Below, piece after piece: positions 20,295 through 31,267 of a stretch of 64,000 nucleotides of DNA. The stretch is from Mycosarcoma maydis. Its lineage: Eukaryota > Basidiomycota > Ustilaginomycetes > Ustilaginales. The notes below the pieces were generated by a model that saw only the letters and a list, made by a program, of their open reading frames with translations, had not been told where the DNA came from and did no database searches. The stretch lies in assembly GCF_000328475.2 (NCBI RefSeq), contig NC_026489.1:434001-498000 (forward strand). The letters are read 5' to 3'. The translations under genes were made by a program, and so were the position numbers. Within the stretch, counting starts at the first letter, position 1. Every line of letters starts with the position of its first letter.

Positions 20295-20564
20295 TTCGTT
20301 ATATTCAGGATTGTTGGACCAGTTGCATGGAGCACCGACGACCTCATCCGAAACAGGGTCTTCTCTGAGCAAGCAGAAATAGCTGAGGCTGCAGCCCGGG
20401 TAGTGAGCAAGTAGTGTGAATCGTGAATGAATCACGAATCACAAAGCTTGAGCTTGCGAGCTTGCTGCGAATTTGACTCGTGACTGATGCCACGCCGAGT
20501 CTACGTAAGGCACCGACAGTTCGCGGCGAGCAAAATAGTGTAAACTAACGTGCAAGCTGGCTGG

Positions 20565-20592
20565 TTCACGCTTCACGCTTCGTGGTTCACCC
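20565..20592. repeat. Short 7-bp array, TTCACGC type
   Basis: Four heptamers: TTCACGC, TTCACGC, TTCGTGG, TTCACCC. The TTCACGC unit also occurs in the array at 9691-9732. Confidence 0.8.
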
Positions 20593-23066
20593 AGGTTTGG
20601 CACGGATCCGTAATGAAGGTGCAAACCCCGACAAGGCGATATGCTTGCGTGTTGGTCTTGCTGATATCCCATCGCCTTTGATGCTTTCTCTCCCACACTA
20701 GTTGGATTGTGGTGCACTAACGAGCATTCATGTCGATTCAACGTTGACCGTTTCAGCATGATTTTTTTTGTCCATCGCCGTTCAAGAGACGGGAAGATGG
20801 TCGGCTCGTGGAGGCTGAAATCGTGAATATTTCACAATTGCCGGCTAATGTGCAATTTTGCTTCGGAAATTTGTCACTCAGACTGACGCGATCATGACGA
20901 ACGGTGCTGCTAGACGAGGTGAAAGCAAAGGTGGATGCGTCGATCCGTCGCCATGCAGGAAGGCCATCGAACAGGCTGCACTCTGACAGCGTTGAGCAAC
21001 TGAGATGTGAAGTACGCAATTGGATACTGACTTGCACAAAGCCTACTCACTCTCCATCACTCAGCCTCTTCTGAGCGAGCATCTCATGTACAATCACGAC
21101 GTGAATCCGATTGAGTCGAAAACCAAGCCTGCAGCGCGTTCCTGACCCAGGTGCACCTTCTGTGCGATGTTGCTGGTCGTGTTCACATCCGCATCTGCAG
21201 TGCAGCCCAATCTGATGGTTTGCCGACAAGACACTTATCTTTGCACTCGTGGCTTCCGGACCATTGCTCTCTACATCACTGTATCACAAGCAAGACAGCG
21301 CAATATCTGCCTTGATCGTATCGTAGGTGACGCGCGTCGTTGCTCAGAAGCATGGCTACGACTGTGTAGCGAGGTATGGAAAGCGTACCCGTCTCGTTCA
21401 GCCTTGAACCAGGCATATCGGCCATTCGGATTGCAAAGCCGATCGAAAATAAAGTGTTTACGATTACTATTAACGAAAACGGAGGCGTCGTGCGTGTGAG
21501 GCGGCCAACGCGTGCCAACTCCCGACCTCGCATTTCCGACAATCCTACTTTGCGTTTCTCTTATCATTCAGTAATTTATGAGTGAGTTGTGGGTTTGCTG
21601 GGTTTGCAAGTCGCTCGAAACGCAAAGGTGTACTTTCCATAATCACGAATGTTGGCGTTGTCTGGCACACGCGTGTACCACACCAGGCGCCCGGACCTTG
21701 TGTAGTCACGAGCTACATGCTACGAGCAAATCCCGTGCGTCAATGTTAGCAAACAGCCCGACTTTAACTGCGCGAGGGAACCACCATCCGTCACCTAGTT
21801 GATGAGATTCCAGAGACTTGACTATCTCGCCCAACATGGCCTTTGGCGTAAGTATCCATGCATATCATGCCCAACTTGCCAGAATTTCTGGTGATTCAGT
21901 GCGCTAGCAAAGCTAGTCCTCATGCGTGGAGGCCACGCTAGCATTCCAAAGTTCGAGCAGGCGAGGCTGCATGGCAGCAAGGATCCTGTGTCACCGAACA
22001 GTGTCTCGAATTTCTCTGATGCTCTCAAGCAGATCAGCTGAGCCGAGCGTAAAGAAACAAATTGCACCCAGAGCAGCGGATGGGTTTAGGGCGGATCGGG
22101 CGCACATGCAATCGCCAGTGCTTGCCACGTCGCTCCGGCGGTTTGACATGCGCCAGACTTCGGTGACCGACCGGCGGCTTGCTGCGGCCTAGCCAATCAA
22201 CACTGCAGCAATACTGTCATGTCGACGAGGAGAGAGACCAAGAATGGTAACGGTTGTTCACAAAGGCATGCATGTAATATGCAAACACGAGACTCTCCTG
22301 CAAAGACATGCGCCAAACGTGGCTGTGCCGAGATGCCGAACTTTGTGCGTTCCAATCGAGCACCCAGCACCCAGCACCACCAGGTCGTGAGTGATTTGTT
22401 TCCTGCGGCGCCTTTGAGGTCACTTGTGCCTCCCAGTCACGCGTGACAAAGGTGGAACGCTATCACAGAATCAAGCTAATACATGCCCGCAAAATCCGAT
22501 GTGCGAACGACATTCGAATGTTGGCAAGATGAATTGCACTTGCGACGGTTTCATTTCTCGCAAACTCGCTCAAGGGTCCAGGGCAAAGCAGTCGGTAACA
22601 CACAGCGCGTTTCGAATCGTGGCAAGACAACGTGCTTGTCCAAACTGGTGCCACGCGAGCAAGACTCAGTTAGGCTGTGCGCGCTATCCGCCAGTCAGCG
22701 TTTTCATGCTCGTGCTCTCAAGATCTTATCGAGCCGGAGCTTGCACAATCAAGGTGAGCGCCAGCGTGATTCGTCGCAGAGACTTGCGTGGCGCGCGCTA
22801 TAAAGAAAGCGGATGTGCAGATCACACCCCGATCTGTCCACATCGGGAGATTCATTGTTGCGCATCGTCATGCGTTGAGGTTGTATCGTCTTGGATGTGG
22901 TTCAGGATCATTGGGCGATAACTTGGACTTGCTCGGTTGGTCATGCTGACCTAGCTGAGGACGTTCTGCTCTAGGTTCGAATTTGTCCATTTGAAACAGC
23001 GTGCAATGGTACATGTTTGAAGTATCGCGATTGCCTTTGCTAGCGTTACCCTCTTCCTCTTTCCTT

Positions 23067-24226
23067 TCAGATGCGATGGTCTGCCTGATTATCGTCGCAC
23101 CTATGATTCAACGTTGCTTCGGAAATGCATTCTTGCGTCGTCACCGTTGGCCCACCTTTTTTCTCTTTGTCCACCTTCTCTTGCTTTTCTTGCGCTCCCT
23201 CCGCCAGGTGGTTTCCCTCCTCTTGCCCATCTACACTTTCACCTCTCCTTTCCGGATCATCTGTCTTCTTCCCCCTCGCTTCGGCTACCGCGTCGGTCTG
23301 CTCCAGTTCGACCAGCGCCAGACTGGGCTGTGCTTTCCTCTCACTCCAACTGCTCAAAAAGCTTTCTTGGCTTCGGAAGATCCTGCAGGCAAAGATCGCG
23401 CTAGCAGCCGTCTGCATCCGGATCGGTAGATACGGGTTTCCGCCTTTGTTTGCAAACTGAACGGTGAGTGCTACAGCGATCACCTTGACCATGATGCTGA
23501 ACACGCCGAAAAACGTAGCATCGGAGAGGAGCATGCGCAGCACATCCCCGCGTGGATTGTCGGCATGAAGGATCGGTACCACGACAATCAAGGTGAAGAT
23601 CAGATCGATAATCAAAGCTATCACCAGAGGAACGCAGATCCACACTGGCGAAATCGAAATTGGAATCGAAATCGACGATGCCTCTTGCTGGGCTGAGAAT
23701 CTCGCATCTGCCGCAAGGTAGAATACCGTGACGCTTCCGACAAACTCCGATACGAGCAGCGTCCAGATGGTGTACGAGATCAGTCGAGGTCGTTCAAAGT
23801 GCAAGATCATGGCGCGGAAGCCGAGAATCGCCGAAGTCGACGTGAAGACTAGAGGAAGAGCAATCGATCGTAGCCAATGCAAAGCTGACTCGCCGTGAGC
23901 ATGGTTGCTAGATACGATCGGTATCGTGATCCAAGCTAGGCCAAAAATGCCGATCGTCATGACGTAGCGCGTAGTGAGGTAGGCAAGTGGCATCGCACGA
24001 ACTTGACGTTTGAGAAACATGTTTTTCACAAGTCGTACATCTAGCGTTATGAAGGACAGCATCTCTGTGCGTCAGTATGGCCAATGCAAATCAAAGCATG
24101 TTAGTATGACAAGACGTGAGCACCACGAAAGCCGGAATGCGACGTACCTCCGATGACAATCCCTATGAGAATTGCTGTAGCATGTGTGTCGATCGTACTC
24201 AGGGTTGGCGAAGGTAATGCAGACAT
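23067..24226 (-). CDS. Seven-transmembrane protein, two exons
   Basis: Model on the minus strand: exon 1 24226-24148, intron 24147-24065 (GTACGT, branch-like CTAAC, GCACAG), exon 2 24064-23067, giving 358 residues. The start MSALPSPTLSTIDT precedes a first hydrophobic helix (ILIGIVIGEMLSFITL) that is created only by splicing. About six more helices follow, with a short charged loop KRQVRAMPLAYLTTRYVM between helices 1 and 2. The last ~110 residues are hydrophilic and Lys/Glu-rich. The arrangement resembles the large basidiomycete families of 7-TM proteins with an N-terminal helix and an NRY/TRY-like motif after helix 1 (DUF6533-like). I am not certain of that family. Function is unknown; a receptor-like role is a guess. 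Confidence 0.75.
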
Positions 24227-25324
24227 GGTCCACTTTTCTTGCGTGTGCAACAGTGAAAAGATCAAACCTGACGCCGATCGACTGCTCTGCCAAAGCTTGA
24301 ACCTGAGCCACGGATGCCAGGAGTACAGCAACAAGGCAGTTACTTATAGTATCTGTTCCAGGCGCAGAAACAAGACGTCGTTATAGCCAGCAAATGGTAA
24401 CGGGAAAAGAAACATTTTATCGTCTGATGTCATTTGACATTGCAAGGGTGTTGTCTGGTGTGCAAGCCGCGATTCTGAATCTGCACGACGGCGAGCTTTC
24501 GTTTTGCTTTGCTGCCAACCTGCTCAAGCAAACAAGCTTTTTACAGCAAAGATGCACGTAGCGCCTACCGCCACAGGAAAATCCTCGCCAAGGGAGTCTC
24601 GAACCGATTCGCCAACTTCATTTCCACGCTGCGTCTCGCGGTACGTGGATAAGCACGTTCAGTCTCTCCCACCTCTTTCAGACCGACACATCCAGAGCGC
24701 ATGCACGCTCATCGCAACCGTTGGAGCCGTTTGCTGTAAAGTACATAACTACACGTCCATCTGTCATGGATCGTGTGTCATAGATCTCAGGACGACTGGC
24801 TCTCTCTGTGAACAAAGCCTCGGAGCAACTTTAAGGCTGTTTCCGTTGCAACAGCCATATAAACAAGCTCAAACGAGTTTCCCACGACACATGATCAATT
24901 CCCTCGTTTCTTGGTGAACAGCCGTACGCAAGCCCCATTTGACTAGTAACATTGGTGCATGATGTGATGCGCAGTGTTTCGATGAAGGTGGGTCAGAGTG
25001 TGATGGTACAAGTACACACAAGTGGCGTCTAGATCAGGGATCGAATTACAAAGCGGGGAGCGACGATGCTTGTGCAATACAAGGCGTGTACGTGATTGGA
25101 TCGAGATTCGAGCAGGCGGTTGCGCCATCCGCCCACGATGGCTGCGGTGAAAGTACATCCGTAAAGTGGGCGTCCGCACAAGCTCTTTTGTCGTCCGAAT
25201 TGCTTGTGACCAATTGATTGCTCCTATCTGTCCTTGCACGTTGTCGGTCTTCATGAACTGATCATGCGCTCCGCTTGTGCATGCGCAGCCTCACACTAGC
25301 GCTGCTGAATGCATCGCTGCTCTC
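24227..25324. other. Intergenic region, no gene seen
   Basis: It includes the promoter of the 7-TM gene and the 3' end of bS21m. No ORF with protein-like features and no repeat of note. Confidence 0.5.
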
Positions 25325-25936
25325 TCAGGCGCCTCTCGCCTTGATCGCCATGACCAGCTGAACCTTCCTTCGAACCATGTCGGCAAACCTCCTCCGATGT
25401 CTTTCGCTTTTCTTCCTCCTCCTTTCCTCATTCGGCTTTTCATATCGTTGCTGCAACCTCAACTCCTGTCGCACATTGTTTCTCCTCAACAGCACGCTCA
25501 GCTGCGCGTACGCTCGAGCGGGGTCAGCCTGAGGTGTAACGCGAATGCTTCGTCCGCTGAACGGTGTTGCTGGCCAGCTGGGTTCACCGTATACAGCTCG
25601 TTCGGACCAATCGGATTCGAGATCCTCGACGTACCCACGACGACCATCCGAGGGCCGTGAGAAACGAGACCCAGAGCCACGCGTCGATTTCTCGTAAGAA
25701 TCTTGCAATGAGTCCAGGATCGCAGTGTATGTTGATGCTGCTGAAGTCGCGGGCTTCAATGGTGAGTATTTGTTGGCATCTGCTCGGAGAGAGGTCGAGG
25801 CAAAGCTGCGACACAGCATGTTGACGTCGGTACATGAGACGGAAGAAGAGGATCCGGATAGAGCAGATCGCGCAGGTAACGTAGATGAGACCGCCCTGCG
25901 CAGCGACCGCACCACCGAATCTCGCAAAAGGGACAT
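25325..25936 (-). CDS. MRP21: Mitochondrial small ribosomal subunit protein bS21m
   Basis: This 203-residue protein starts at the ATG at 25936. The first ~55 residues are Arg/Ser/Ala-rich with few acids (MSLLRDSVVRSLRRAVSS, then SFASTSLRA), a mitochondrial targeting sequence. A variable linker follows. Residues ~130-200 are the bS21 domain: the pattern D-x4-AYAQLSVLLRRNNVRQELR, RYEKPNEERRRKK and a basic C-terminal helix. The protein belongs to the mitoribosome small subunit. Length and layout fit fungal bS21m. Confidence 0.9.
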   Translation of the reverse strand: MSLLRDSVVRSLRRAVSSTLPARSALSGSSSSVSCTDVNMLCRSFASTSLRADANKYSPLKPATSAASTYTAILDSLQDSYEKSTRGSGSRFSRPSDGRRGYVEDLESDWSERAVYGEPSWPATPFSGRSIRVTPQADPARAYAQLSVLLRRNNVRQELRLQQRYEKPNEERRRKKSERHRRRFADMVRRKVQLVMAIKARGA

Positions 25937-26328
25937 TGTGAATGCGTCGTAGGCCTGGCCTGCAAAAATTGCGAGTGACTTTCTGCGGGGTCAATGGTGA
26001 TGATGGTGATGATGGTGCGATTGGAAGCGATTAATGATAGCTTTGACATGCTGTGTGAGCATCTTGCTTTGGCTCAGAACGGGAAAAAGAAAAACCCAAA
26101 TCGTGAATCACGAATCACGAATGGCTCTTTTGAGCTTGTCAACAGTTTCGGATCCGCAGAATCACAGATCCCGCCCGTATCCACGCATCACGTATCACGT
26201 ATAAATTGTTCAAATGTTACATTTGTGTTTCGAACTGTCAAAATATTTACGATTCTGGATACACTCAGCAGACAGTGGCGCTTTGGCTCCTCTTAGACGC
26301 CGAGATACCTCGTGCCTCGTTAGGAGCG
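25937..26328. other. Intergenic region, bS21m / MIF4G-like
   Basis: Tandem genes on the minus strand are separated by 392 bp. A 9-bp ATGGTGATG repeat lies at 25994-26016 and a heptamer array at 26099-26119. No gene. Confidence 0.55.
26099..26119. repeat. 7-bp array, AATCGTG/AATCACG
   Basis: Three heptamers: AATCGTG, AATCACG, AATCACG, followed by AATGGCT. Same family as the array at 52133. Confidence 0.85.
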
Positions 26329-28218
26329 TCAGTCACTGCTGAAACCATCAAGCAGCGAGGTCGCTTCATCTTCACGGCTTCTCCAACCTCGTTCGCGCAG
26401 TTGACGCAGCTGAATAAGCCAATCGCATGCCGAACGACTAATCTCTTTATGCAAAATCAGGCGATCGATCTTCTCCATAGCCCTGTTGAGAACGTCGAGG
26501 CCGTCATCGCTGCTTGTCGTGCTCGCATATTGTGTTTTTGCACCCCCTTGCTCGTTGCTTGACGCTGCTTGAACGTTCTTGGCTTCCTTTTTTGCCTCGT
26601 TAAAGTCGCTATTGGCTAGCCGTGAAGTGTGTAAAGTGTTGAGCGCGGTGCGTTGATCGAGCATAGCCCCAACGCTCAACAGAAGCGCACATGCACATTC
26701 GATCTCCCATACGGAAGGAATACCGAGATGAACAGTGTGGAGCAGAAAGCGATCCAGCCACTTAGCAAGCACATGAACACTGACAACCTGATAAAGTGCC
26801 AGCTGCCCAATAAATCTAACCACATCGATGCCGACAAATTGATCGCGCTTATCTCCTTCCCGAGCCCACTGCTTGCGCAGCTCGTTGCGGGACTGCCATG
26901 TGCTGCCTCCAGATTGGATAGATGCGTCTCGGTCATTCTGCTCCTCGTTGCTGAACCACTGTGGGAAAGATGAACTTTGACCTGGGAGATTGAGCCTGTT
27001 GTGCTTGTTGGACATTGCAAGGCCTCGCTGCAGAATTTTGTCCAGCTCAGCGTTGAGAACATTGAGGAAGAGCTCACCGTGCTTGAGGTGCTGCTGGGCA
27101 CTGCTGGGCCCATCCAGAACACGGCAGCACCAATTGGTGGCCTTGTCAAAGTCTTGCAAGACTCCCATGCAAACAAGTGCGAGATGATTTGCGGTGGCGT
27201 AAGGGGCCAACGGATCATCGAGAAGATGTACGAAGCCAGTCACGGTGTGCTGGAAGAGATGGCTGCTAATGGCGCGAAGTTTTAGCTGACCCAGATCTGA
27301 GTCTGGCTCCTCGACACAGCAGTAAAGTCTGCAGAGCGAGGTAGCGAGGTAGCGGAGAAGTTCCGTGCAGATCGACGGAGCAGGTTTGCGAACGTCGAAA
27401 TACTTGCTGAGAATGCTGTCGATGCCATCCTCTGCCTTGGAAATGTCGGCAGCAAGGTGCATAAAGAGGGTGTCCATATACAGCGGTGTGCTGGTATGCA
27501 TGAGCACATTGTGACAGCCTTCCTCCTTCTGAACCGCCGGATCGAGAGCAGATATCGGCTCGGGAGTGGGGGCACGAACCGTGATCTTGGGTACGACCAA
27601 CTTGGACGCTCGCGGAAGAGTTGACTGCAGTGGGGACGGAGATTCAGGTGAAGCCAAAGGAGCCGGAGAGCGAGATCTGGTACACACACGTGCTCGAGAC
27701 GGCGAGAAAATTTGGTGAGTAGAGCTGATAGTCTTGCTGTGCTGCTTTGCAGCTTCGGCAACACTTCTGCGACGCTTGTCTACGGTTGTGCTGGCAAGGT
27801 TGGCGCCGGTCATGCGCTTTGGTGTGTCCATGTCTGTGTTCGAAGCCAGAGCTTTGACGGGACGAGGCTTGGGTTTGACCATGGTGAGCGTGGAATTTGC
27901 CCTACTGGACAGGGGAGGGGGCTTGGAGGTGCATCGTGGTGAAGTAGCGGCAGGCTCCAAGGAGCGGTAGAGACTGTCAATCGCTTGTTGAGAGGTTGAA
28001 AAAGACCTTGTCGATGAGACGGCAGTGGTGAGCCTGGGATCGAGCAGAGTGGACTGAGCGGTGGTGCGCAGGGAAATGTAGTGCTGAGTTTTTTGCGATT
28101 TGATGGTGTAGGGGTTGGGACGTGTAGCGACGTAGGATCGCGATCCTAGCCTTTCAGGGCTGCTAGAGGGGAAATGGAAGGGGTCCTTGTGGATCGAATG
28201 ATGGAGATGTTGCAGCAT
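26329..28218 (-). CDS. MIF4G-like protein
   Basis: The first ATG of this frame is at 28218, giving 629 residues; the open frame extends further only from a GTG. Residues 1-250 are Ser/Thr/Pro-rich and basic. Residues ~250-620 look like an all-helical MIF4G-type fold. The late motifs VVRFIGQLALYQVVSV, CACALLLSVGAMLD and RSACDWLIQLRQLRERGW match the order FIGELF / LL-x2-VG-x2-LD / R-x6-DLR-x3-W seen in eIF4G-type domains. That suggests a role in translation or mRNA metabolism. Identity is weak and the assignment rests on pattern only. A divergent helical-repeat protein of other function is possible. Confidence 0.65.
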   Translation of the reverse strand: MLQHLHHSIHKDPFHFPSSSPERLGSRSYVATRPNPYTIKSQKTQHYISLRTTAQSTLLDPRLTTAVSSTRSFSTSQQAIDSLYRSLEPAATSPRCTSKPPPLSSRANSTLTMVKPKPRPVKALASNTDMDTPKRMTGANLASTTVDKRRRSVAEAAKQHSKTISSTHQIFSPSRARVCTRSRSPAPLASPESPSPLQSTLPRASKLVVPKITVRAPTPEPISALDPAVQKEEGCHNVLMHTSTPLYMDTLFMHLAADISKAEDGIDSILSKYFDVRKPAPSICTELLRYLATSLCRLYCCVEEPDSDLGQLKLRAISSHLFQHTVTGFVHLLDDPLAPYATANHLALVCMGVLQDFDKATNWCCRVLDGPSSAQQHLKHGELFLNVLNAELDKILQRGLAMSNKHNRLNLPGQSSSFPQWFSNEEQNDRDASIQSGGSTWQSRNELRKQWAREGDKRDQFVGIDVVRFIGQLALYQVVSVHVLAKWLDRFLLHTVHLGIPSVWEIECACALLLSVGAMLDQRTALNTLHTSRLANSDFNEAKKEAKNVQAASSNEQGGAKTQYASTTSSDDGLDVLNRAMEKIDRLILHKEISRSACDWLIQLRQLRERGWRSREDEATSLLDGFSSD

Positions 28219-28545
28219 GATTGCGAATATCGCAATGGATCTTGTAGAGGGGAACAGGACAGGAAGTGTTGTAGACACGGTCGCTTCAGACCAGCGGCTA
28301 TTGAACAGCCTAGAGACGCGTCCGAAGCGGGAGCGAAATGAAGGCTCTGCGGAAGGGTCAAGTTGATCGATGAAATGATGCCCTCAAGTTGATGAGAGAG
28401 CCACCAACCTGTTTACAGAAGCCAGTTGGCAGTGAGAGTCAAGGAAAGGACGTCAAGAGGATCAAGGTTGGGTGTATGCGTAGCTCAAGGAGCGCTTGGA
28501 TGCCTGGATTGTAACAGCGAGGAAGCGTCTTTAAAGGAAGAGGAA

Positions 28546-28577
28546 GGGAGAGAGGGGAGAGAGGGGAGAGAGGGGAG
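28546..28577. repeat. 9-bp tandem repeat GGGAGAGAG
   Basis: Three perfect copies and a partial fourth of GGGAGAGAG lie upstream of the minus-strand MIF4G-like gene, within a longer purine-rich stretch. Confidence 0.9.
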
Positions 28578-29763
28578 CTTGGATAGGGAAGGCAACGGAA
28601 AGAAAGGAAGGAAAGGTGGGACGAGCCAAAGCAGGCAGAGATGAATGTGGGACGCGGTGAATCGAGGGTTGAGAGCCTTATGAGAGGGAGAGGTGGCAAA
28701 ATTGGCGCTCTGCTTGTATCCTAATGCGTGAGACCGACAGGCCAGCTCTAAGGTTGACTTTGAGGTTGAGTCAGGCGCCGTATCTCCACACAAATGAGCC
28801 ACGCCAAGCTGGTTAGGCTGTTGGACAGATGCTGCGCCCAGAATGAATGCACTTGACCTTCATTCTCGCCTATCTTGTTGTCGTGTGCGCTCCAATTTTT
28901 CACTCAAGAAGGATAGCAAGGAAGTTCTTCAGAAGCAGAAGCCGAGGGTGGGCTGTGCTGTCTCGATTCGATTCGATTTGATTTGCGCTGCAGCTGCATA
29001 GACGTATGGTCAGGACCTCTGTGCTGTCAATCGCAGCCAAACGAGCCGAGTGGGTGAATGCAGTTGGAAGATGGGTCCGAGTTAGTGGCTCGGAGGATAT
29101 TCATGATTGGAAATCACAAGCACGGGAAGGGAGTCATGAGTAGCACTTTGTGACTGCCGGACAGAAATCCAACCGTGAATCGTGAATTGGGCTCAAGGTG
29201 ACATGCGCACAAACCTCGTTGGCCATGTGCAGTGGCTACATCTGACCTCATTATCATCTCTGTGACTTCAAGCATCGCAGGCGTAGCCACACTTGATAAG
29301 ATGGAAGTTGCACCCAAAGACAATGGTGCCTATATGAGGTGGACGGCTAGCGCAAAGCTTTGTGCTCTGCTTTGCTGATAGCGCTACGCCAGCCAAGCTC
29401 GGACAATGGCACTCGGACACCTTGCACACCGTTTGAAGAACGCTAATGGATATGAAACGTAGAAGGTCAAAGTGTCGGCTAGACTCATGATTCGCACGAG
29501 GTCTAGCTTCAGATTCCTGACTCGGTAAACAAGGCGCACAAAGGGGACCTGACTTTTACGACCATGATTGCTCCCTTTGGTCGAGTGGGTGAAATTGTGC
29601 ATCTGTAGCGCGGGGAAAGAGCAGAAGCGACAACAATCGTGAATCAAGAATCACGAATTTGATTATAGCCTCCGTCGTCGTAAGAACAAATGAGCTCCAA
29701 TCGTCAATCACGAATGGTTATAGATACAGTCACGAGTTGAGATCCAGCGTGCAGGGCTGCTCG

Positions 29764-29805
29764 AATCGTCAATTGTCAATCGTGAATGGTGAATGGTGAA
29801 TGCGA
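29764..29805. repeat. 7-bp array, AATCGTC/AATCGTG/AATGGTG
   Basis: Six degenerate heptamers: AATCGTC, AATTGTC, AATCGTG, AATGGTG, AATGGTG, AATGCGA. The phase is kept although the units differ. Confidence 0.85.
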
Positions 29806-29964
29806 CCGTGATTCGTGTGATTCCCTTTTCCTTTTTGCCACTCACAACTCGTGACTGAAATTAAGTAACGATTGCAAACAAGTTGTTCGAGATTGTATTT
29901 TCGTGATATTCGTGATTGTGAAAATGCTTTCTGAAAATCGAGGCCAAGAAATCGTGTATCACAG

Positions 29965-29985
29965 AATCATGAATCACGAATCGTG
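29965..29985. repeat. 7-bp array, AATCATG/AATCACG/AATCGTG
   Basis: Three heptamers in phase, within the motif-rich field 29634-30115. Confidence 0.8.
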
Positions 29986-30310
29986 AAAGGGGCAGAACAT
30001 GGGACACGGGAGACAGGGGAGACACGCGATTAATCTGAAAATGTTACTCCTACAAATCGTGATTCATGATTCCCTCTGAGCAGACACGCGTACGACGCGC
30101 CCATTCGTGATTTCTGCGTCTTGGCCGCGCAAAAACAACACAAACAACACATCGCTTTGGATCTAAAGACACGAGAGCCAAAAACCATGGCGGGCTGTCG
30201 TTCGGGGCAGTGCGCTGGCCATCTGGAGAACAACACTCGTGAATCTAAGCGTGAAGAATGCAATCCTGCCAGCCGGCTTACGCTCGAAACATTTTGTTGC
30301 AACATTCCCT

Positions 30311-30353
30311 TGTTCTCTCTCTCTCTCATACTACCTCCCTCCCTCTCTCTCTA
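30311..30353 (+). promoter_or_regulatory. Pyrimidine-rich tract upstream of start codon
   Basis: A CT-rich run (TTCTCTCTCTCTCTC, then CCTCCCTCCCTCTCTCTC) sits about 85-125 bp before the ATG at 30437. Such tracts are common near fungal transcription starts. A core-promoter role is inference. Confidence 0.4.
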
Positions 30354-30436
30354 CACCAAACGGCAGCACCTCCATCCTGTGTCAGCAACACCTCGCCATT
30401 CCACTTCCCTCAATAATCAGCACAACTGCAGCCAAG

Positions 30437-31267
30437 ATGGCCTCATTCACACCCAACCCCAATTTTGACCGCGAGCACTCGAACCCTAAAGACTGGGCCT
30501 ACCACCTCGGTGAGTATATTTCCTGTTCGTCATCAGCGCCATCATCGGCATGACTGCAACTTGTCACTGACTCTGACTTCTCCGCGTCGTTTCGACACTG
30601 GAATTTTGCAACAGGCTGCTTGCCCCAGACACACCACATTGTCTTTACCAAAGAGGAGTTCATCTTGTTCCTCAAACAGCAAAATATTCATGTCGGACCT
30701 GGGTACATTGAGCTCTCCAAGCTGCCAAAGTATGCCACCATCGGCAAGCTGACCACCTCGGACGATGCCAGACCCTCGGCTGTCCCAGCTGCGGATCCCG
30801 TTCCTGCTTCTGCTCCTGCTCAAGCTTCGCAGCCACAGAAGACCTCCGAGGCTGAAGCCGAGGATTCGAACAACAAGAACGTCGTCTACACCAGCTCGGG
30901 CGAAGTCTTTCGTCCAAGCCGCAAGGTGCGACAGCTCCCCGGTGGCGGCTCCGCGCAGGTCACTGCGCTCTTTGGCGGTGGTGCGGATGATCAAGAGTCT
31001 GCCCCGGCATCTGAACGCCGAATCGCTGCTCCAGCCCCTGTTGACAACGGCTTTGAGCCTCTCGGCGCTGCCTCTGCACGACGAGTGGCCAGCGGCAACA
31101 TCCAAGCCAAGCAAGAGTCGCATTTTTATGACGACCTCGGCTCAGACAAGCCAGGCGTGTACGAGGGCGTTCGAAACGACGCTGTGATGAACAATGGCTT
31201 TCGACCCACACGACGTGTCCGTGTGCCTGGCGGGACCGGTGGTCTTTCCAGCATCTCGTTCACTTAA
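30437..31267 (+). CDS. Unknown protein with duplicated FRPxRxVRxPGG motif, two exons
   Basis: Exon 1 30437-30509, intron 30510-30614 (GTGAGT...AACAG), exon 2 30615-31267; 241 residues. The spliced N-terminus reads MASFTPNPNFDREHSNPKDW, then AYHLGCLPQTHHIVFTKEEF, so splicing joins the frames cleanly. Residues ~25-75 form a small globular-looking part. The second half carries two copies of one motif: FRPSRKVRQLPGGGSAQ near residue 123 and FRPTRRVRVPGGTGGLSS at the C-terminus, each followed by a short hydrophobic end (VTALF, ISF). Short basic-PGG repeats of this look occur in HN1/Jupiter microtubule-associated proteins. That link is tentative. No signal peptide or membrane segment. Confidence 0.78.

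Larger units (their letters stand above)
19344..23066. other. Long gene-poor interval
   Basis: I see no ORF here with recognisable protein character. The many short frames overlap one another and show no domain or plausible splice chain. The first kilobase should include the 5' leader and promoter of the Zn2Cys6 gene on the minus strand. Heptamer arrays lie at 20253-20294 and 20565-20592, with further ATCACGAAT motifs near 20418-20440. The rest (20.6-23 kb) could hold decayed mobile elements or non-coding RNA, which I cannot distinguish from sequence alone. Confidence 0.5.
28219..30436. other. Long divergent intergenic region
   Basis: No supported gene in 2.2 kb. Contents: a GGGAGAGAG array at 28546-28577; ATCACGAAT-type motifs near 29170-29186; then a dense field of such motifs from about 29634 to 30115, including arrays at 29764-29805 and 29965-29985; finally a pyrimidine-rich tract at 30311-30353 just before the next gene. 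Confidence 0.55.
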
